Of a stretch of 64,000 nucleotides of DNA, positions 52,275-61,151 are shown one piece after another. The stretch is from Bradyrhizobium sp. Ec3.3. Its GTDB lineage: Bacteria > Pseudomonadota > Alphaproteobacteria > Rhizobiales > Xanthobacteraceae. The stretch spans positions 158 to 64,157 of the forward strand of contig NZ_AXAS01000046.1 of NCBI RefSeq assembly GCF_000472925.1, written 5' to 3'. The position numbers were made by a program, and so were the translations under genes. Within the stretch, counting starts at the first letter, position 1. Each line of letters starts with the position of its first letter. The notes beneath the pieces were generated by a model. That model saw only the letters and a list, made by a program, of their open reading frames with translations, searched no databases and had not been told where the DNA came from.

Positions 52275-53600
52275 CTAAAAGTCCGAAACCTTGCCGACCG
52301 TAAATCCGGCGAAGCGCTCGGCCCGGTAGGGTCTGGGATCGACGATCGGCGCCGCGCCGGTCACCAAGTCCGCGACGAGGTGCCCGGATGCTGGGCCGAT
52401 ACCAAAGCCGTGGCCGCTGAAGCCCGCCGCCAATATCAACCCAGGCAGGCCGGACGCTTCTCCGATGACCGGCACGCCATCGGGTGTCGAGTCGATGTAG
52501 CCGCCCCACGTGGCGGTGATCTTCGTGTCCTTCAGTGCCGGTAACAATTCGAGGGCGCGCCGATGCGTGAGTTCGATCGTGCTTTGATCGGGCGTGGGAT
52601 CGAGGATGCGAACGCGCTCCATCGGCGTCGGGCTGCCCGCGCGCCAACGGCGGAGCGTTTCGTGTCCCGACCTCACGCCCTCGAGGCCGCCGGGGAGCAG
52701 ACTGCGCCAGCGGCGCGCGAACATCGGCAGGAACTGCGGGGCGAAGCGGAACTGCTGCGCGGTTGGATCGACGCGTCCGCGACCGCTGATGGCGAGCGTG
52801 TATCCGCCGTCGCCGCGTTTCGTCACCGAAACGGCGGCGGTGTGGAGCGCGTCCGGTAGGCCCTTCGTGCCTGCCGAGACGGAGAGAATGGACGAGCGGA
52901 TCGAGGCGAGCGGAAGCCGAATGCCGGCCTGGTGGCAGAAGGACGAAGACCACGCGCCGCCTGCCAGTATGGCGACACGCGTGCGAATCGTTCCGTGCTC
53001 CGTCACGACCGCGCTGATCCGGCCGCCCTCGGTCTCCAGCCCGCGCGCCGCGCACATCTGGCGCACCGAGCCTCCACGCCTGAGGATCGCCCGCGCGACC
53101 GCCGGCGCTGCATTGGCGGGATCGGCGGTGCCGTCGGTTGGCGAGAAGACGCCGCCCTTCCAGGCGCGGCCCGTCGCCGCGCCGCGCCGCGTCGCCTCGG
53201 TCGCATCGAGCATGTGCGTGGTCACGCCGGCCGTACGGGCGAAGTCGCGCCAGCGCGCCCAGCCGTCGAGCTCCGCCTCATCGTTGCTGAGGTACAGGAG
53301 GCCGCAGCGAGAGAAGCCGGTGCTCTCGCCGCTTTCGGCGCCAAAGCTCTCCCACAGGTCCAGGCTCTTGGTTGCGATCGGCAGTTCTCGCGCATCGCGG
53401 TTTTGCTGGCGGCACCAGCCCCAGTTTCGGCTGGATTGCTCGGCCCCGATCCGCCCCTTCTCCACGAGAGCGACGCTGAGGCCTCGCAGGGTGAGATAGT
53501 AGGCGGCAAACACCCCGATAATGCCGCCTCCAATGACCACCACGTCGGCGCTGTGGGGAAGATCCGGCGAGGTCTCGATGTGGCAGAGTGGCGCAGGCAT
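52275..53600 (-). CDS. FAD-dependent amine/amino-acid oxidoreductase (DadA/glycine-oxidase family)
   Basis: 441 residues. FAD motif DVVVIGGGIIGVFAAYYL near residue 19, EKGRIGAEQSSRNWGWCRQQ near 52 (a ring-hydroxyl and substrate loop, as in sarcosine or amino-acid oxidases) and ILAAGFSGHGFGIGPASG at the C-terminus. It would oxidise a D-amino acid or secondary amine. It is divergent from the Lrp-type regulator, which probably controls it. Confidence 0.85.
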   Translation of the reverse strand: MPAPLCHIETSPDLPHSADVVVIGGGIIGVFAAYYLTLRGLSVALVEKGRIGAEQSSRNWGWCRQQNRDARELPIATKSLDLWESFGAESGESTGFSRCGLLYLSNDEAELDGWARWRDFARTAGVTTHMLDATEATRRGAATGRAWKGGVFSPTDGTADPANAAPAVARAILRRGGSVRQMCAARGLETEGGRISAVVTEHGTIRTRVAILAGGAWSSSFCHQAGIRLPLASIRSSILSVSAGTKGLPDALHTAAVSVTKRGDGGYTLAISGRGRVDPTAQQFRFAPQFLPMFARRWRSLLPGGLEGVRSGHETLRRWRAGSPTPMERVRILDPTPDQSTIELTHRRALELLPALKDTKITATWGGYIDSTPDGVPVIGEASGLPGLILAAGFSGHGFGIGPASGHLVADLVTGAAPIVDPRPYRAERFAGFTVGKVSDF

Positions 53601-53679
53601 CCTGACGTCCTAGATTTCGCTCGCCGCATCGTATGTCGCGCATCGGCGCGAACGGCGCTGGATTCGATGGCAGCCCAGC

Positions 53680-53801
53680 ATTTTGTGCTGTATCCTCATT
53701 ATCCTGCAAAACGGCATTCTACCTGAATGATATGACGCCGGCGGTGGCCAACGGATACAGGATAGGTGGGCTTTTGGCTCATTGGACCAAATTTTATGCT
53801 G
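53680..53801. promoter_or_regulatory. Two matching AT-rich boxes in the Lrp/oxidase divergent region
   Basis: ATTTTGTGCTG (53680-53690) and ATTTTATGCTG (53791-53801) differ at one base and lie 111 bases apart in the 235-base region between the oxidase and Lrp genes. Lrp-family proteins bind AT-rich sites in repeated phase and wrap DNA. Candidate sites only. Confidence 0.3.
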
Positions 53802-53835
53802 CGCCTTCCGGCGCGTGCTCAATGGAGGATCGTCA

Positions 53836-54312
53836 ATGAAGCTGGACCGGATCGACATCAAGATCCTCCACGAACTCCAGAAGAACGGTCGCATCACAAA
53901 TGTCGAGCTCGCCGAGTTGGTCAACCTGTCGCCGAGCCCATGTCTCATGCGTGTGAAGAGACTGCAGAGCGAGGGCTACATCGAGGGCTACTCGGCCCAG
54001 ATCAATGTGCGCAAGCTCGGACAGACGCTGACCGTGTTCACGGAAGTGACGTTGAAGAACCATCGGCAAATCGACTTCGCCCGCTTCCTGGCGGCGGTCG
54101 ACAAGGTCGATCAGCTGATCGAATGCCATCTCGTCTCCGGCGGATACGATTACATGCTGAAGTTCGTCACCGCCAGCATCGGCGAGTACCAGACGATCAT
54201 GGAACGCCTGACGGACATGGATATCGGCATCGACAAATATTTCAGCTTCGTCGTCCTGAAGTCGCCCATCGTGCGCTCGCAGATGCCGCTGACCAGCCTC
54301 TTTCCTGCCTGA
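53836..54312 (+). CDS. Lrp/AsnC-family transcriptional regulator
   Basis: 158 residues from the ATG at 53836, with GGAGG seven bases before. The N-terminal helix-turn-helix is LDRIDIKILHELQKNGRITNVELAELVNLSPSPCLMRVKRL (quoted in part), followed by the RAM ligand domain with the segment IECHLVSGGYDYMLKF near 100. It is close in length to Lrp. It sits between two amine-oxidising gene sets and most likely responds to an amino acid. Confidence 0.92.
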   Translation: MKLDRIDIKILHELQKNGRITNVELAELVNLSPSPCLMRVKRLQSEGYIEGYSAQINVRKLGQTLTVFTEVTLKNHRQIDFARFLAAVDKVDQLIECHLVSGGYDYMLKFVTASIGEYQTIMERLTDMDIGIDKYFSFVVLKSPIVRSQMPLTSLFPA

Positions 54313-54333
54313 TAGCCGGCTGCGCCAGCGCCT

Positions 54334-55995
54334 CTACTGGTGGCAATAGGCCCGCACCTCTTCGGCGTTCTGCTTCAGATTGTCGAGCCAGGTGGGATCG
54401 AGTTTGGGGACCGAAGAGAACAGCAGCCGCGTATAAGGGTGCTGCGGTGCCGCCAACCGGTTCGGCGTGATCTCCTCGACCTTCTGGCCGCGATACATCA
54501 CGATGATCTCGTCGCAGATTGCCTCTACGACCGACAGGTCATGGCTGATGAAGATGTAGGAGAGGCCGAGCTCGCGCTGCAACTCCTTCAGGAGCTCGAC
54601 CACCGCGGCCGCCACGACCGTATCGAGAGCCGACGTGATCTCGTCGCACAGGATGAGCGTCGGCTCGGCAGCGAGCGCTCGAGCAAAGTTCACCCGCTGC
54701 TTTTGACCGCCTGAAAGTTCTCTTGGCAATCGATGGCGCACCGATTTGGGGAGATGGACCAGATCAAGAAGCTCGCTGACGCGCGCATCACGCGCTTTGC
54801 CCTTCATGCCGTGGTAGAAGGTGAGGGGACGTCTCAAGATGTCTTCCACCGACTTCGCGGGGTTGAGCGCTGTGTCAGCGTGCTGGAACACGATCTGAAT
54901 CTTGCGGAGTTCGTTGCGGGTACGGCCGCGGCCGGCTTTCCCCAATTCGCGCCCATCGAAGATGATGTCGCCCGCATGGGCCGGCAGGATCCCGGCAATC
55001 GCCCGGGCAAGCGTTGACTTGCCACAGCCGGACTCGCCGATAATGCCGAGATTACGCCCACGATCCAGCTTGAGGCTGACTGCCTGGACGGCGCTGATCA
55101 ACGGTTGTCCATCGCGCCGACGAGGGCCGTAGCCGACTGTCAGATTGTCGACCTGAAGCAGGTGACCGTCGGTCGCGTCCTCGTGTTCAGGCCCGCGCTG
55201 TTGTGCCTTCGGCCTGAACGCGGCCAGCAGTTCCCTTGTATAGGGGTGCCGGGCCTCCTCGAGGATTTCGCTGGTCGTGCCCGTTTCCTGGACCGTGCCG
55301 TCTTTGAGCACGACGATCCTGTCGGCGATCTGGGCGACGACGGCCAGATCATGCGAGACGTAGACGCCGGCGATGCTGTGCTGCGCCGTGACAGCCTTGA
55401 ACGCGCGCAGCACCTCAACCTGGGTCGTGACATCGAGCGCCGTGGTGGGCTCGTCGAAGATGACGACCTTCGGTTGGCCGATCAGGGCCATCGCGGCGGC
55501 GAGGCGCTGCAACTGGCCGCCCGAGACCTGGTGCGGATAGCGGTTGCCGATCGTTTCCGGCTCCGGCAGCGACAGTGCTTTGAACAGCGAAAGGGCTTTC
55601 GCTTGTGCCTCTGCGGTCGACATCAGCTTGTGGATGCGCGCCACCTCGATGACCTGATCCATGATGGTGAGTGCAGGGTTGAAGGCGGCCGCAGCGCTCT
55701 GCGGCACGTAGGCGACCCTCGTCCCGCGAATGCCCGCGCGTTCCGCTTCCGAGAGCTTCACCATGTCGACGCCAGCGAGGTGTACTTCGCCGCCGGTGAT
55801 TGCGCAGCCTTGCCGGGTGTAGCCCATCAGCGTCATGGCAATCGTGGTTTTGCCCGAGCCGCTCTCGCCGATGAGGGCGACGATCTCGCCCTCGGCGATG
55901 TCGAGGCTGACGCCCTTGATGATCTCGACCCGTCTGTCTGCGTCGGTCGTTGCCTCAACCCTGAGATTGCGGATCTCGACGAGGTTTCCGGTCAT
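54334..55995 (-). CDS. Dipeptide-type ABC transporter ATP-binding protein, DppD-DppF fusion
   Basis: 553 residues containing two full ATPases. First domain: P-loop GESGSGKTT near 41, VSGGQLQRLAAAMALI, VVIFDEPTTALD. Second: P-loop GESGCGKST near 315, LSGGQKQRVNFARAL and LILCDEITSALD. Each domain has the extra C-terminal oligopeptide-transporter segment (HPYTRELL, HPYTRLLF). Two ATPases that are normally separate are fused here, as in other GsiA-like proteins. It overlaps the DppC-type gene by four bases. Confidence 0.93.
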   Translation of the reverse strand: MTGNLVEIRNLRVEATTDADRRVEIIKGVSLDIAEGEIVALIGESGSGKTTIAMTLMGYTRQGCAITGGEVHLAGVDMVKLSEAERAGIRGTRVAYVPQSAAAAFNPALTIMDQVIEVARIHKLMSTAEAQAKALSLFKALSLPEPETIGNRYPHQVSGGQLQRLAAAMALIGQPKVVIFDEPTTALDVTTQVEVLRAFKAVTAQHSIAGVYVSHDLAVVAQIADRIVVLKDGTVQETGTTSEILEEARHPYTRELLAAFRPKAQQRGPEHEDATDGHLLQVDNLTVGYGPRRRDGQPLISAVQAVSLKLDRGRNLGIIGESGCGKSTLARAIAGILPAHAGDIIFDGRELGKAGRGRTRNELRKIQIVFQHADTALNPAKSVEDILRRPLTFYHGMKGKARDARVSELLDLVHLPKSVRHRLPRELSGGQKQRVNFARALAAEPTLILCDEITSALDTVVAAAVVELLKELQRELGLSYIFISHDLSVVEAICDEIIVMYRGQKVEEITPNRLAAPQHPYTRLLFSSVPKLDPTWLDNLKQNAEEVRAYCHQ

Positions 55996-56846
55996 TCGGC
56001 GCTCCGGTCGCGAATCCTGCTCGGCAGGTTGTCGATCAGAAGGTTGACGCTAATCGTGAGACTTGCGATGGCGAGCGAAGGGAAGATCACCGCCGGTGCG
56101 CCAAAGGGCAGGCCACCGATATTCTCGCGGACCAGCGCTCCCCAGTCGGCGTAGGGTGGTTGCACGCCGAGACCTAGAAAGGACAGGCCAGAGAGCAGGA
56201 GCACGATAAAGACGAAGCGCAGGCCGAGGTCGGCAAGCACGGGACCGAGAATGTTGGGAAGGATCTCGGATGCGATGAGATAGGGCAGGCCTTCGCCTCG
56301 AATGCGGGCGACCGCCATGAAATCCATCGTGTTGACATTGACGGCGAGAGCGCGGGCGAAGCGGTAAGCTCCCGGGGTGTAGATCACCGAGAGCGTCGCA
56401 ATCAGCGCCGGGATCGACGAGCCAACCGCGGCGACCACGACGAGGCCAAACAGCTTGCTTGGAATAGAGTTGAGCGCATCGAGAAACCGGCTCAACATGC
56501 TGTCGAACCATCCGCCGGCGACCGCTGCAGTCATGCCGAGTGCGACGCCGCTGAAACAGGCGATGGAGACGGCGGCAAGCGAGATGCCGAGTGTGTAGCG
56601 TGCTCCCATCAGGATGCGCGAAAAGATATCCCGGCCGAGATAGTCCGAGCCAAACCACAGGTCTCGGCTCATAGGCCCGAAATAGTCGGTATCGACGATC
56701 TCGCCAACCGAATGCGGGATGATCTGCGGGGCGAAAAGGGCGACGCCGCTCCAGAGAAGAATGATGCTCAGCGCCGACATGCCTATGAGATTGAAGCGAT
56801 AGCCCAATCTCATTCCGAACCGGCCGGACAAAGTCGCTCTCGTCAT
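55992..56846 (-). CDS. Dipeptide-type ABC transporter permease (DppC)
   Basis: 284 residues from the ATG at 56846, which overlaps the upstream permease stop (ATGA). First helix LIGMSALSIILLWSGVALF; FGSDYLGRDIFSRILMGAR near 70 and the cytoplasmic segment VARIRGEGLPYLIASEILPNILGP (quoted in part) near 190 are family marks. It makes half the membrane channel. Confidence 0.92.
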   Translation of the reverse strand: MTRATLSGRFGMRLGYRFNLIGMSALSIILLWSGVALFAPQIIPHSVGEIVDTDYFGPMSRDLWFGSDYLGRDIFSRILMGARYTLGISLAAVSIACFSGVALGMTAAVAGGWFDSMLSRFLDALNSIPSKLFGLVVVAAVGSSIPALIATLSVIYTPGAYRFARALAVNVNTMDFMAVARIRGEGLPYLIASEILPNILGPVLADLGLRFVFIVLLLSGLSFLGLGVQPPYADWGALVRENIGGLPFGAPAVIFPSLAIASLTISVNLLIDNLPSRIRDRSAE

Positions 56847-57793
56847 CGCAGCCTCGGATTGGACAGGACGGCGATGATGTCGGCGGCCGTGATCAATGCC
56901 AGGTAACCCAGGCAGAAGATCATCGCGCATGTCTGGATCAGCGGCAGGTCGCGGGTCGAAACGGCATCGACCATCAGCTTGGCGATGCCGGGATAGTTGA
57001 AGATGGTCTCCACGATGATCACACCGCCGAGCAAATACGATAGCGAGAGTGCGACCGAATTGACGATGGGGCCAAGCGCATTGGGCAGTGCGTGCCTCAG
57101 CACCAGCCGGGGGCGCGAAGCGCCCTTGAGGAGAGCCATCTCGACATAGGGCGTGTTCAACGTCTCGACCACGGCGGCGCGCGTCATGCGGATCATCTGT
57201 GCCGAAACGCCGAATGTGAGCGTTACGACCGGCATCGCGTAGGTCCGCATCAGGTCATAGAACGACTTGACCTCGTTGGTGAAAGACAGTGCCGGCAGCC
57301 ATTTGAGGTAGACTGCGAACAGCAGCACCGCGAGGGTTGCGATCATGAACTCCGGCACCGAGATGATGCCGATGGTCGCAACTGTCACGATGCGGTCGTA
57401 AAGGGTTCCGCGCCACATTGCGGCGGTGATGCCAAGCGTCAGGGCGAGCGGCACGGCGATCGAGGCGGTCAGTCCTGCAAGCATCATCGTGTTGGCGAAC
57501 CGTCCGCGTATCAGATTGGCGACCGGGACGTTATTTGCATAAGACGTGCCGAAATCGCCCTGGACGAGCCCGGCCATCCATCTCAGGAATCGGATGATCG
57601 CGGGATCATTGAGATGCATGGCCTTGCGCAAACCCTCGACGGCTTCGGGCGTCGCGGACTGCCCGAGCAGGATCGTGGCTGTATCGCCGGGCAAAAGTGC
57701 GGTGGCAAAGAAGACGGCAAAGGAAACGATCACGAGCGTAATCAAGGCGATGAGAAGCCGCTTCACCACAAGTGACGTAACTTGTCTTCTCAC
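56843..57793 (-). CDS. Dipeptide-type ABC transporter permease (DppB)
   Basis: 316 residues with six helices. Family segments: an N-terminal helix VKRLLIALITLVIVSFAVFF (quoted in part), PGDTATILLGQSATPEAVEGLR near 35 (quoted in part), and MTRAAVVETLNTPYVEMALLKGASRPRLV near 205 (quoted in part). It overlaps the DppC-type gene by four bases and lies 84 bases after the binding-protein gene. Confidence 0.92.
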   Translation of the reverse strand: MRRQVTSLVVKRLLIALITLVIVSFAVFFATALLPGDTATILLGQSATPEAVEGLRKAMHLNDPAIIRFLRWMAGLVQGDFGTSYANNVPVANLIRGRFANTMMLAGLTASIAVPLALTLGITAAMWRGTLYDRIVTVATIGIISVPEFMIATLAVLLFAVYLKWLPALSFTNEVKSFYDLMRTYAMPVVTLTFGVSAQMIRMTRAAVVETLNTPYVEMALLKGASRPRLVLRHALPNALGPIVNSVALSLSYLLGGVIIVETIFNYPGIAKLMVDAVSTRDLPLIQTCAMIFCLGYLALITAADIIAVLSNPRLR

Positions 57794-57877
57794 GCTCGCG
57801 CTCCCGCACCACGCCGGGTTTGTTCAGCCCATGGTTCCGATGTCGGGAGCCAGAGCAGGCACCTCGCTATGCGCCGG

Positions 57878-59485
57878 TCAGGCGGTAAGCCAGACGTACT
57901 CGGCGAAGGCGTAGCCCATCATACCGCCGAGCGGGTTGGGCTCCAGTCCCTTCAGCTTGGCGGTGATGGCGTCCACATTGGAGATGTAGGCCGGAATAAT
58001 GGTGCCCGCTTCTTCCGAAACCAGCACCTGCATCGCGTTGTAGATCTCGCGGCGCTTGGCCTGATCGAGCGAGCCGCGGGCCTCGAGCAGCATCTTGTCG
58101 AATTTTTCCGAGCTGAACCGGCTCTCGTTCCATGGCGCATCCGACTTGTAGAGCAGGGAGAACAGGATGTCCGGCGTCGGACGAGGGTTGATGTTGCCGA
58201 AGTGGATCGGTGCCTTCAGCCAGTAATTGCTCCAGTAGCCGTCGGAGGGCACGCGCTTCACATCGAGCTTCATACCGATCTGGGCGGCCGTAGCCTGAAT
58301 GATCATGGCCATGTCGATCGCCGAACCGGCCGCATCGGAGGTGATGACCTCAATGGTCTGACCGAGCACGCCAGCTTTCTCGAAATGGAATTTGGCCTTG
58401 TCCGGATCGAACGATTTAGGCTTGAGCGCCGCGTTGTGGTAGAAGTTGGCAGGCGACACGGGTTGATCATTGCCGACGACGCCGAAGCCGCGCAGCGCCG
58501 ATTTGACGATCTGCTCGCGGTTGACCAGGTATTTCATGCCCTCCACGAAATCCCGGTTGTTGCCGGGCACCATGTCCATGCGCATGTTCAGGTCGGTGTA
58601 CGTGCCCGACGTGGTCGTGGACAGCGCGAAACCAGTCCGACCTTCGAGCAGGCGCACCGATCGCGGGTTGATCGACGCAGCGAGTTGAATGTCGCCGGAC
58701 AGCAGGGCATTGATTCGAGCGTTTTCATCAGGAATGGCGAAAAACTCGAATGAATCGACGTTCGGACCGCCTTTGAAGTAGTTGGGATTTCGCACGCCGA
58801 TCGAGCGCTCGCCGGGTTCGAATTTCTGGCACTTGAAGGCGCCGGTCCCGTTACCTGAGGAGAAATCGGTCGTGCCGTCGGCCACGATCATGAAGTGATG
58901 CATGGACAGGATCGTCGGGAGATCCGCGTTGGGGCTCGCCAGGGTAACCTCGACGGTGTTCTTGTCGACGGCCTTGAAGTCGGTCATTTGGGAAGCGATC
59001 GCCGCGACTTTCGAACCGGTTGCTTTGTCCCGGTGGCGCTTCAGCGAGAAGATGACATCGTCGGCGCTGAGGTCCTTGCCGCTATGGAAGGTGATGCCCT
59101 TCTTCAGCTTGATCGTCCAGGTTTTGGCATCGGCGCTCTCGATCGACTCGGCGAGCTCCATCTGGGGCACGCCAGCCTGGTCGAGGAATGTCAGGCGATT
59201 GTAGAAGGAGCAGCAGCGCACATAGTCGGTCGAGAGCGAGGCTTTGGCTGGGTCGAGCGTGTCGGCGGTCGAGGAGGACCAGGCCGCCGCCTTCAGAGCG
59301 CCGCCTTTCACGGGTGTCGCCGCCACCGCTTGCGACGCGCGGCCGAAGACCGCGCTGGCGGCAGCCAGTGCCACGCCATTGGCGAGCATGAACTTCAGAA
59401 GGTCGCGGCGCGAAGCCCCGCGCCGAATAGCGCTCTCGACCATGGCGTCGTCTGAACAGGACCAGTTCCTCGTCGTGTCGCTCAT
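57878..59485 (-). CDS. Peptide/opine-type ABC transporter substrate-binding protein (family 5)
   Basis: 535 residues from the ATG at 59485 (AGGGA before it). The N-terminus has about 30 polar residues and then RRDLLKFMLANGVALAAASA, a twin-arginine signal, so export in folded form is likely. The mature protein is a DppA-like large binding protein: LAESIESADAKTWTIKLKKGITFHSGKDLSADD (quoted in part). It is the first gene of the importer operon, after two hairpins. Confidence 0.9.
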   Translation of the reverse strand: MSDTTRNWSCSDDAMVESAIRRGASRRDLLKFMLANGVALAAASAVFGRASQAVAATPVKGGALKAAAWSSSTADTLDPAKASLSTDYVRCCSFYNRLTFLDQAGVPQMELAESIESADAKTWTIKLKKGITFHSGKDLSADDVIFSLKRHRDKATGSKVAAIASQMTDFKAVDKNTVEVTLASPNADLPTILSMHHFMIVADGTTDFSSGNGTGAFKCQKFEPGERSIGVRNPNYFKGGPNVDSFEFFAIPDENARINALLSGDIQLAASINPRSVRLLEGRTGFALSTTTSGTYTDLNMRMDMVPGNNRDFVEGMKYLVNREQIVKSALRGFGVVGNDQPVSPANFYHNAALKPKSFDPDKAKFHFEKAGVLGQTIEVITSDAAGSAIDMAMIIQATAAQIGMKLDVKRVPSDGYWSNYWLKAPIHFGNINPRPTPDILFSLLYKSDAPWNESRFSSEKFDKMLLEARGSLDQAKRREIYNAMQVLVSEEAGTIIPAYISNVDAITAKLKGLEPNPLGGMMGYAFAEYVWLTA

Positions 59486-59562
59486 GTCAATCCCTCGTCG
59501 CTGGCTAAGGCTATGGCTCATGCTGCGGTGAGCGGCAGATTGTTCTGTCGCACGATTGTCGT

Positions 59563-59606
59563 GGGTGCCGGCCCGGTCCCGTTAAAACGACCAGGCCGCA
59601 GCACCC
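59563..59606. promoter_or_regulatory. Strong imperfect hairpin upstream of the binding-protein gene
   Basis: GGGTGC, GGCC and GGTC in order (59563-59578) pair with GACC, GGCC and GCACCC (59588-59606), with small bulges and a short AT-rich loop. It is about 78 bases before the binding-protein start, in the 274-base gap after the aminotransferase gene. No T-run follows on either strand. It may be a leader element or part of an operator. Confidence 0.4.
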
Positions 59607-59652
59607 CTTAAGGACTGCATTCTTTCCCGCGATCGAAGTCTCGCAGGATAGT

Positions 59653-59681
59653 CCCGCGGCTGTGTCCGAAAAAACCGCGGG
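59653..59681. promoter_or_regulatory. Second hairpin in the same gap
   Basis: CCCGCGG (59653-59659) and CCGCGGG (59675-59681) form a 7-bp stem over a 15-base loop that carries an A-run on the plus strand (a T-run on the minus strand). It may stop minus-strand transcription after the aminotransferase gene, but the T-run is in the loop, so this is uncertain. Confidence 0.35.
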
Positions 59682-59759
59682 CCACGGCACAAAATTGCGA
59701 AGATGCCTCGGTTTCTAGTATTTCGGACCAGCTTGCAGCCGGCTCATTATGCATGCCTA

Positions 59760-61139
59760 CTAATGTTGCAATGCGGCGCGAACTTCGGCATCGGCCAGCG
59801 TGTCATCAAGCGTCCTGGCGGTGCGTTCGATGATGGCTTCGATATCGGACTCGGAGCAGCAGAGCGGCGGGGCATAGCCCAACACGCCCGTCGGGAAGGC
59901 ACGGATGACAAGGCCGTTCTTCCAGGCGCGGTCGAAGATGCGCTTTGCCGGTTCGGCCGCGGCGGGAAGTGGCGTCTTGCGTTGCTTGTCGGTGACGAGT
60001 TCGATGGCGGCGAGCATGCAACGGCCCCGCACATCTCCGACAAGGGGGTGATCCCTTAGCGACTGAAGGCCCGCCATCAGGCGTGCACCGGCCTTTGCGC
60101 CATTCGCAAGCAGGCCGTTCTCGTAGAGGCGCAGCACTTCGAGGGCTACCGCGGCACTGACCGGATGCGCGGAGTAGGTATAACCGTGGCCAACTGCGCT
60201 GGAGCCCGCCGCATCGGCGATCGTGTCGTAGACGTGATCCGACAGGAAAACCGCGCCCATTGGCACGTATCCAGAAGTCAATCCCTTGGCGACGGTCATG
60301 AGGTCCGGGACGATCTCGTCCTCGCTGCACGCGAAAAGCGGTCCGGTCCTGCCGAACCCGGTAATCACCTCGTCCGCCACGAAGAGGATGCCATATGCCC
60401 GGCACCGCGCGCGCATCGCTTTCATCCAGCCTTTGGGCGGCACGAGCACGCCGCCTGAGCCCTGGATCGGCTCGGCATAGAATGCGGCGACGCGCTCCGG
60501 GCCTCCGATCTCCTCGATCTTCGCATCGAGGGCAGCCAGCGAGGCGGCGATGATGGCGCCTCCATCCTCTCCGGCTGGGTTGCGATAGACATAGTGCGAG
60601 GGAATCCTGTGCTGCCAGCTTAGCGGCAAGCCGAACCCGGCATGGAAAGAGGGCAGGGCGGTCAGCCCGGCGCCGACGGTCGAGGACCCGTGATATCCCT
60701 GTTCGACGGTGATGAAATGCTCTCGCTGCGGCTCGCGGCGAGCGTGCCAGTAGTAACGGATGAAGCGGACCGTGCTGTCGACTGCGTCCGAACCGCCGAG
60801 CGTGAAGTAGACGTGGTTCAGGTCACCGGGAGATCGCTGCGCCAGCTCTGCTGCAAGCCGGATCGCTGGCTCCGAGCCGAGGCTGAAATAGCCCGTTGCG
60901 TAGGGAAGCTCCTGCATCTGCCTGGCCGCGGCCGCAACGATACTCTCGTGCCCATAGCCGGCATTGACGCACCAGAGCCCGGCAAAGCCGTCGACGAGCT
61001 GATGTCCGGAAGCGTCCGTCACGATCGCTCCCCTGGCCGACTTCAGGACTCTAACGCCGGTCGCCTCATGCCCCCGGTAGGATGCGACCGGGTGGACGAG
61101 ATGAGCCCGATCGAGTTCGATGAGTGAATTGCTGAGCAT
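59760..61139 (-). CDS. Class III pyridoxal-phosphate aminotransferase (omega-transaminase)
   Basis: 459 residues from the ATG at 61139, with GGAG seven bases before. Landmarks: GFAGLWCVNAGYGHESIVAAA near 54 (quoted in part), YHGSSTVGAGLTALP near 149, the cofactor Asp in FVADEVITGFGRTG and the Schiff-base lysine in MTVAKGLTSGYVPMGA. Such enzymes use beta-alanine, putrescine or similar terminal amines with pyruvate or another acceptor. It lies 12 bases after the GNAT gene in the same direction. Confidence 0.92.
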   Translation of the reverse strand: MLSNSLIELDRAHLVHPVASYRGHEATGVRVLKSARGAIVTDASGHQLVDGFAGLWCVNAGYGHESIVAAAARQMQELPYATGYFSLGSEPAIRLAAELAQRSPGDLNHVYFTLGGSDAVDSTVRFIRYYWHARREPQREHFITVEQGYHGSSTVGAGLTALPSFHAGFGLPLSWQHRIPSHYVYRNPAGEDGGAIIAASLAALDAKIEEIGGPERVAAFYAEPIQGSGGVLVPPKGWMKAMRARCRAYGILFVADEVITGFGRTGPLFACSEDEIVPDLMTVAKGLTSGYVPMGAVFLSDHVYDTIADAAGSSAVGHGYTYSAHPVSAAVALEVLRLYENGLLANGAKAGARLMAGLQSLRDHPLVGDVRGRCMLAAIELVTDKQRKTPLPAAAEPAKRIFDRAWKNGLVIRAFPTGVLGYAPPLCCSESDIEAIIERTARTLDDTLADAEVRAALQH

Positions 61140-61151
61140 CAAAGTCTCCGT

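Noticed and set aside
53836..54312. Riboswitch or leader peptide before the Lrp gene
   Set aside because: The leader has a plain GGAGG and no conserved aptamer-like structure that I can recognise.
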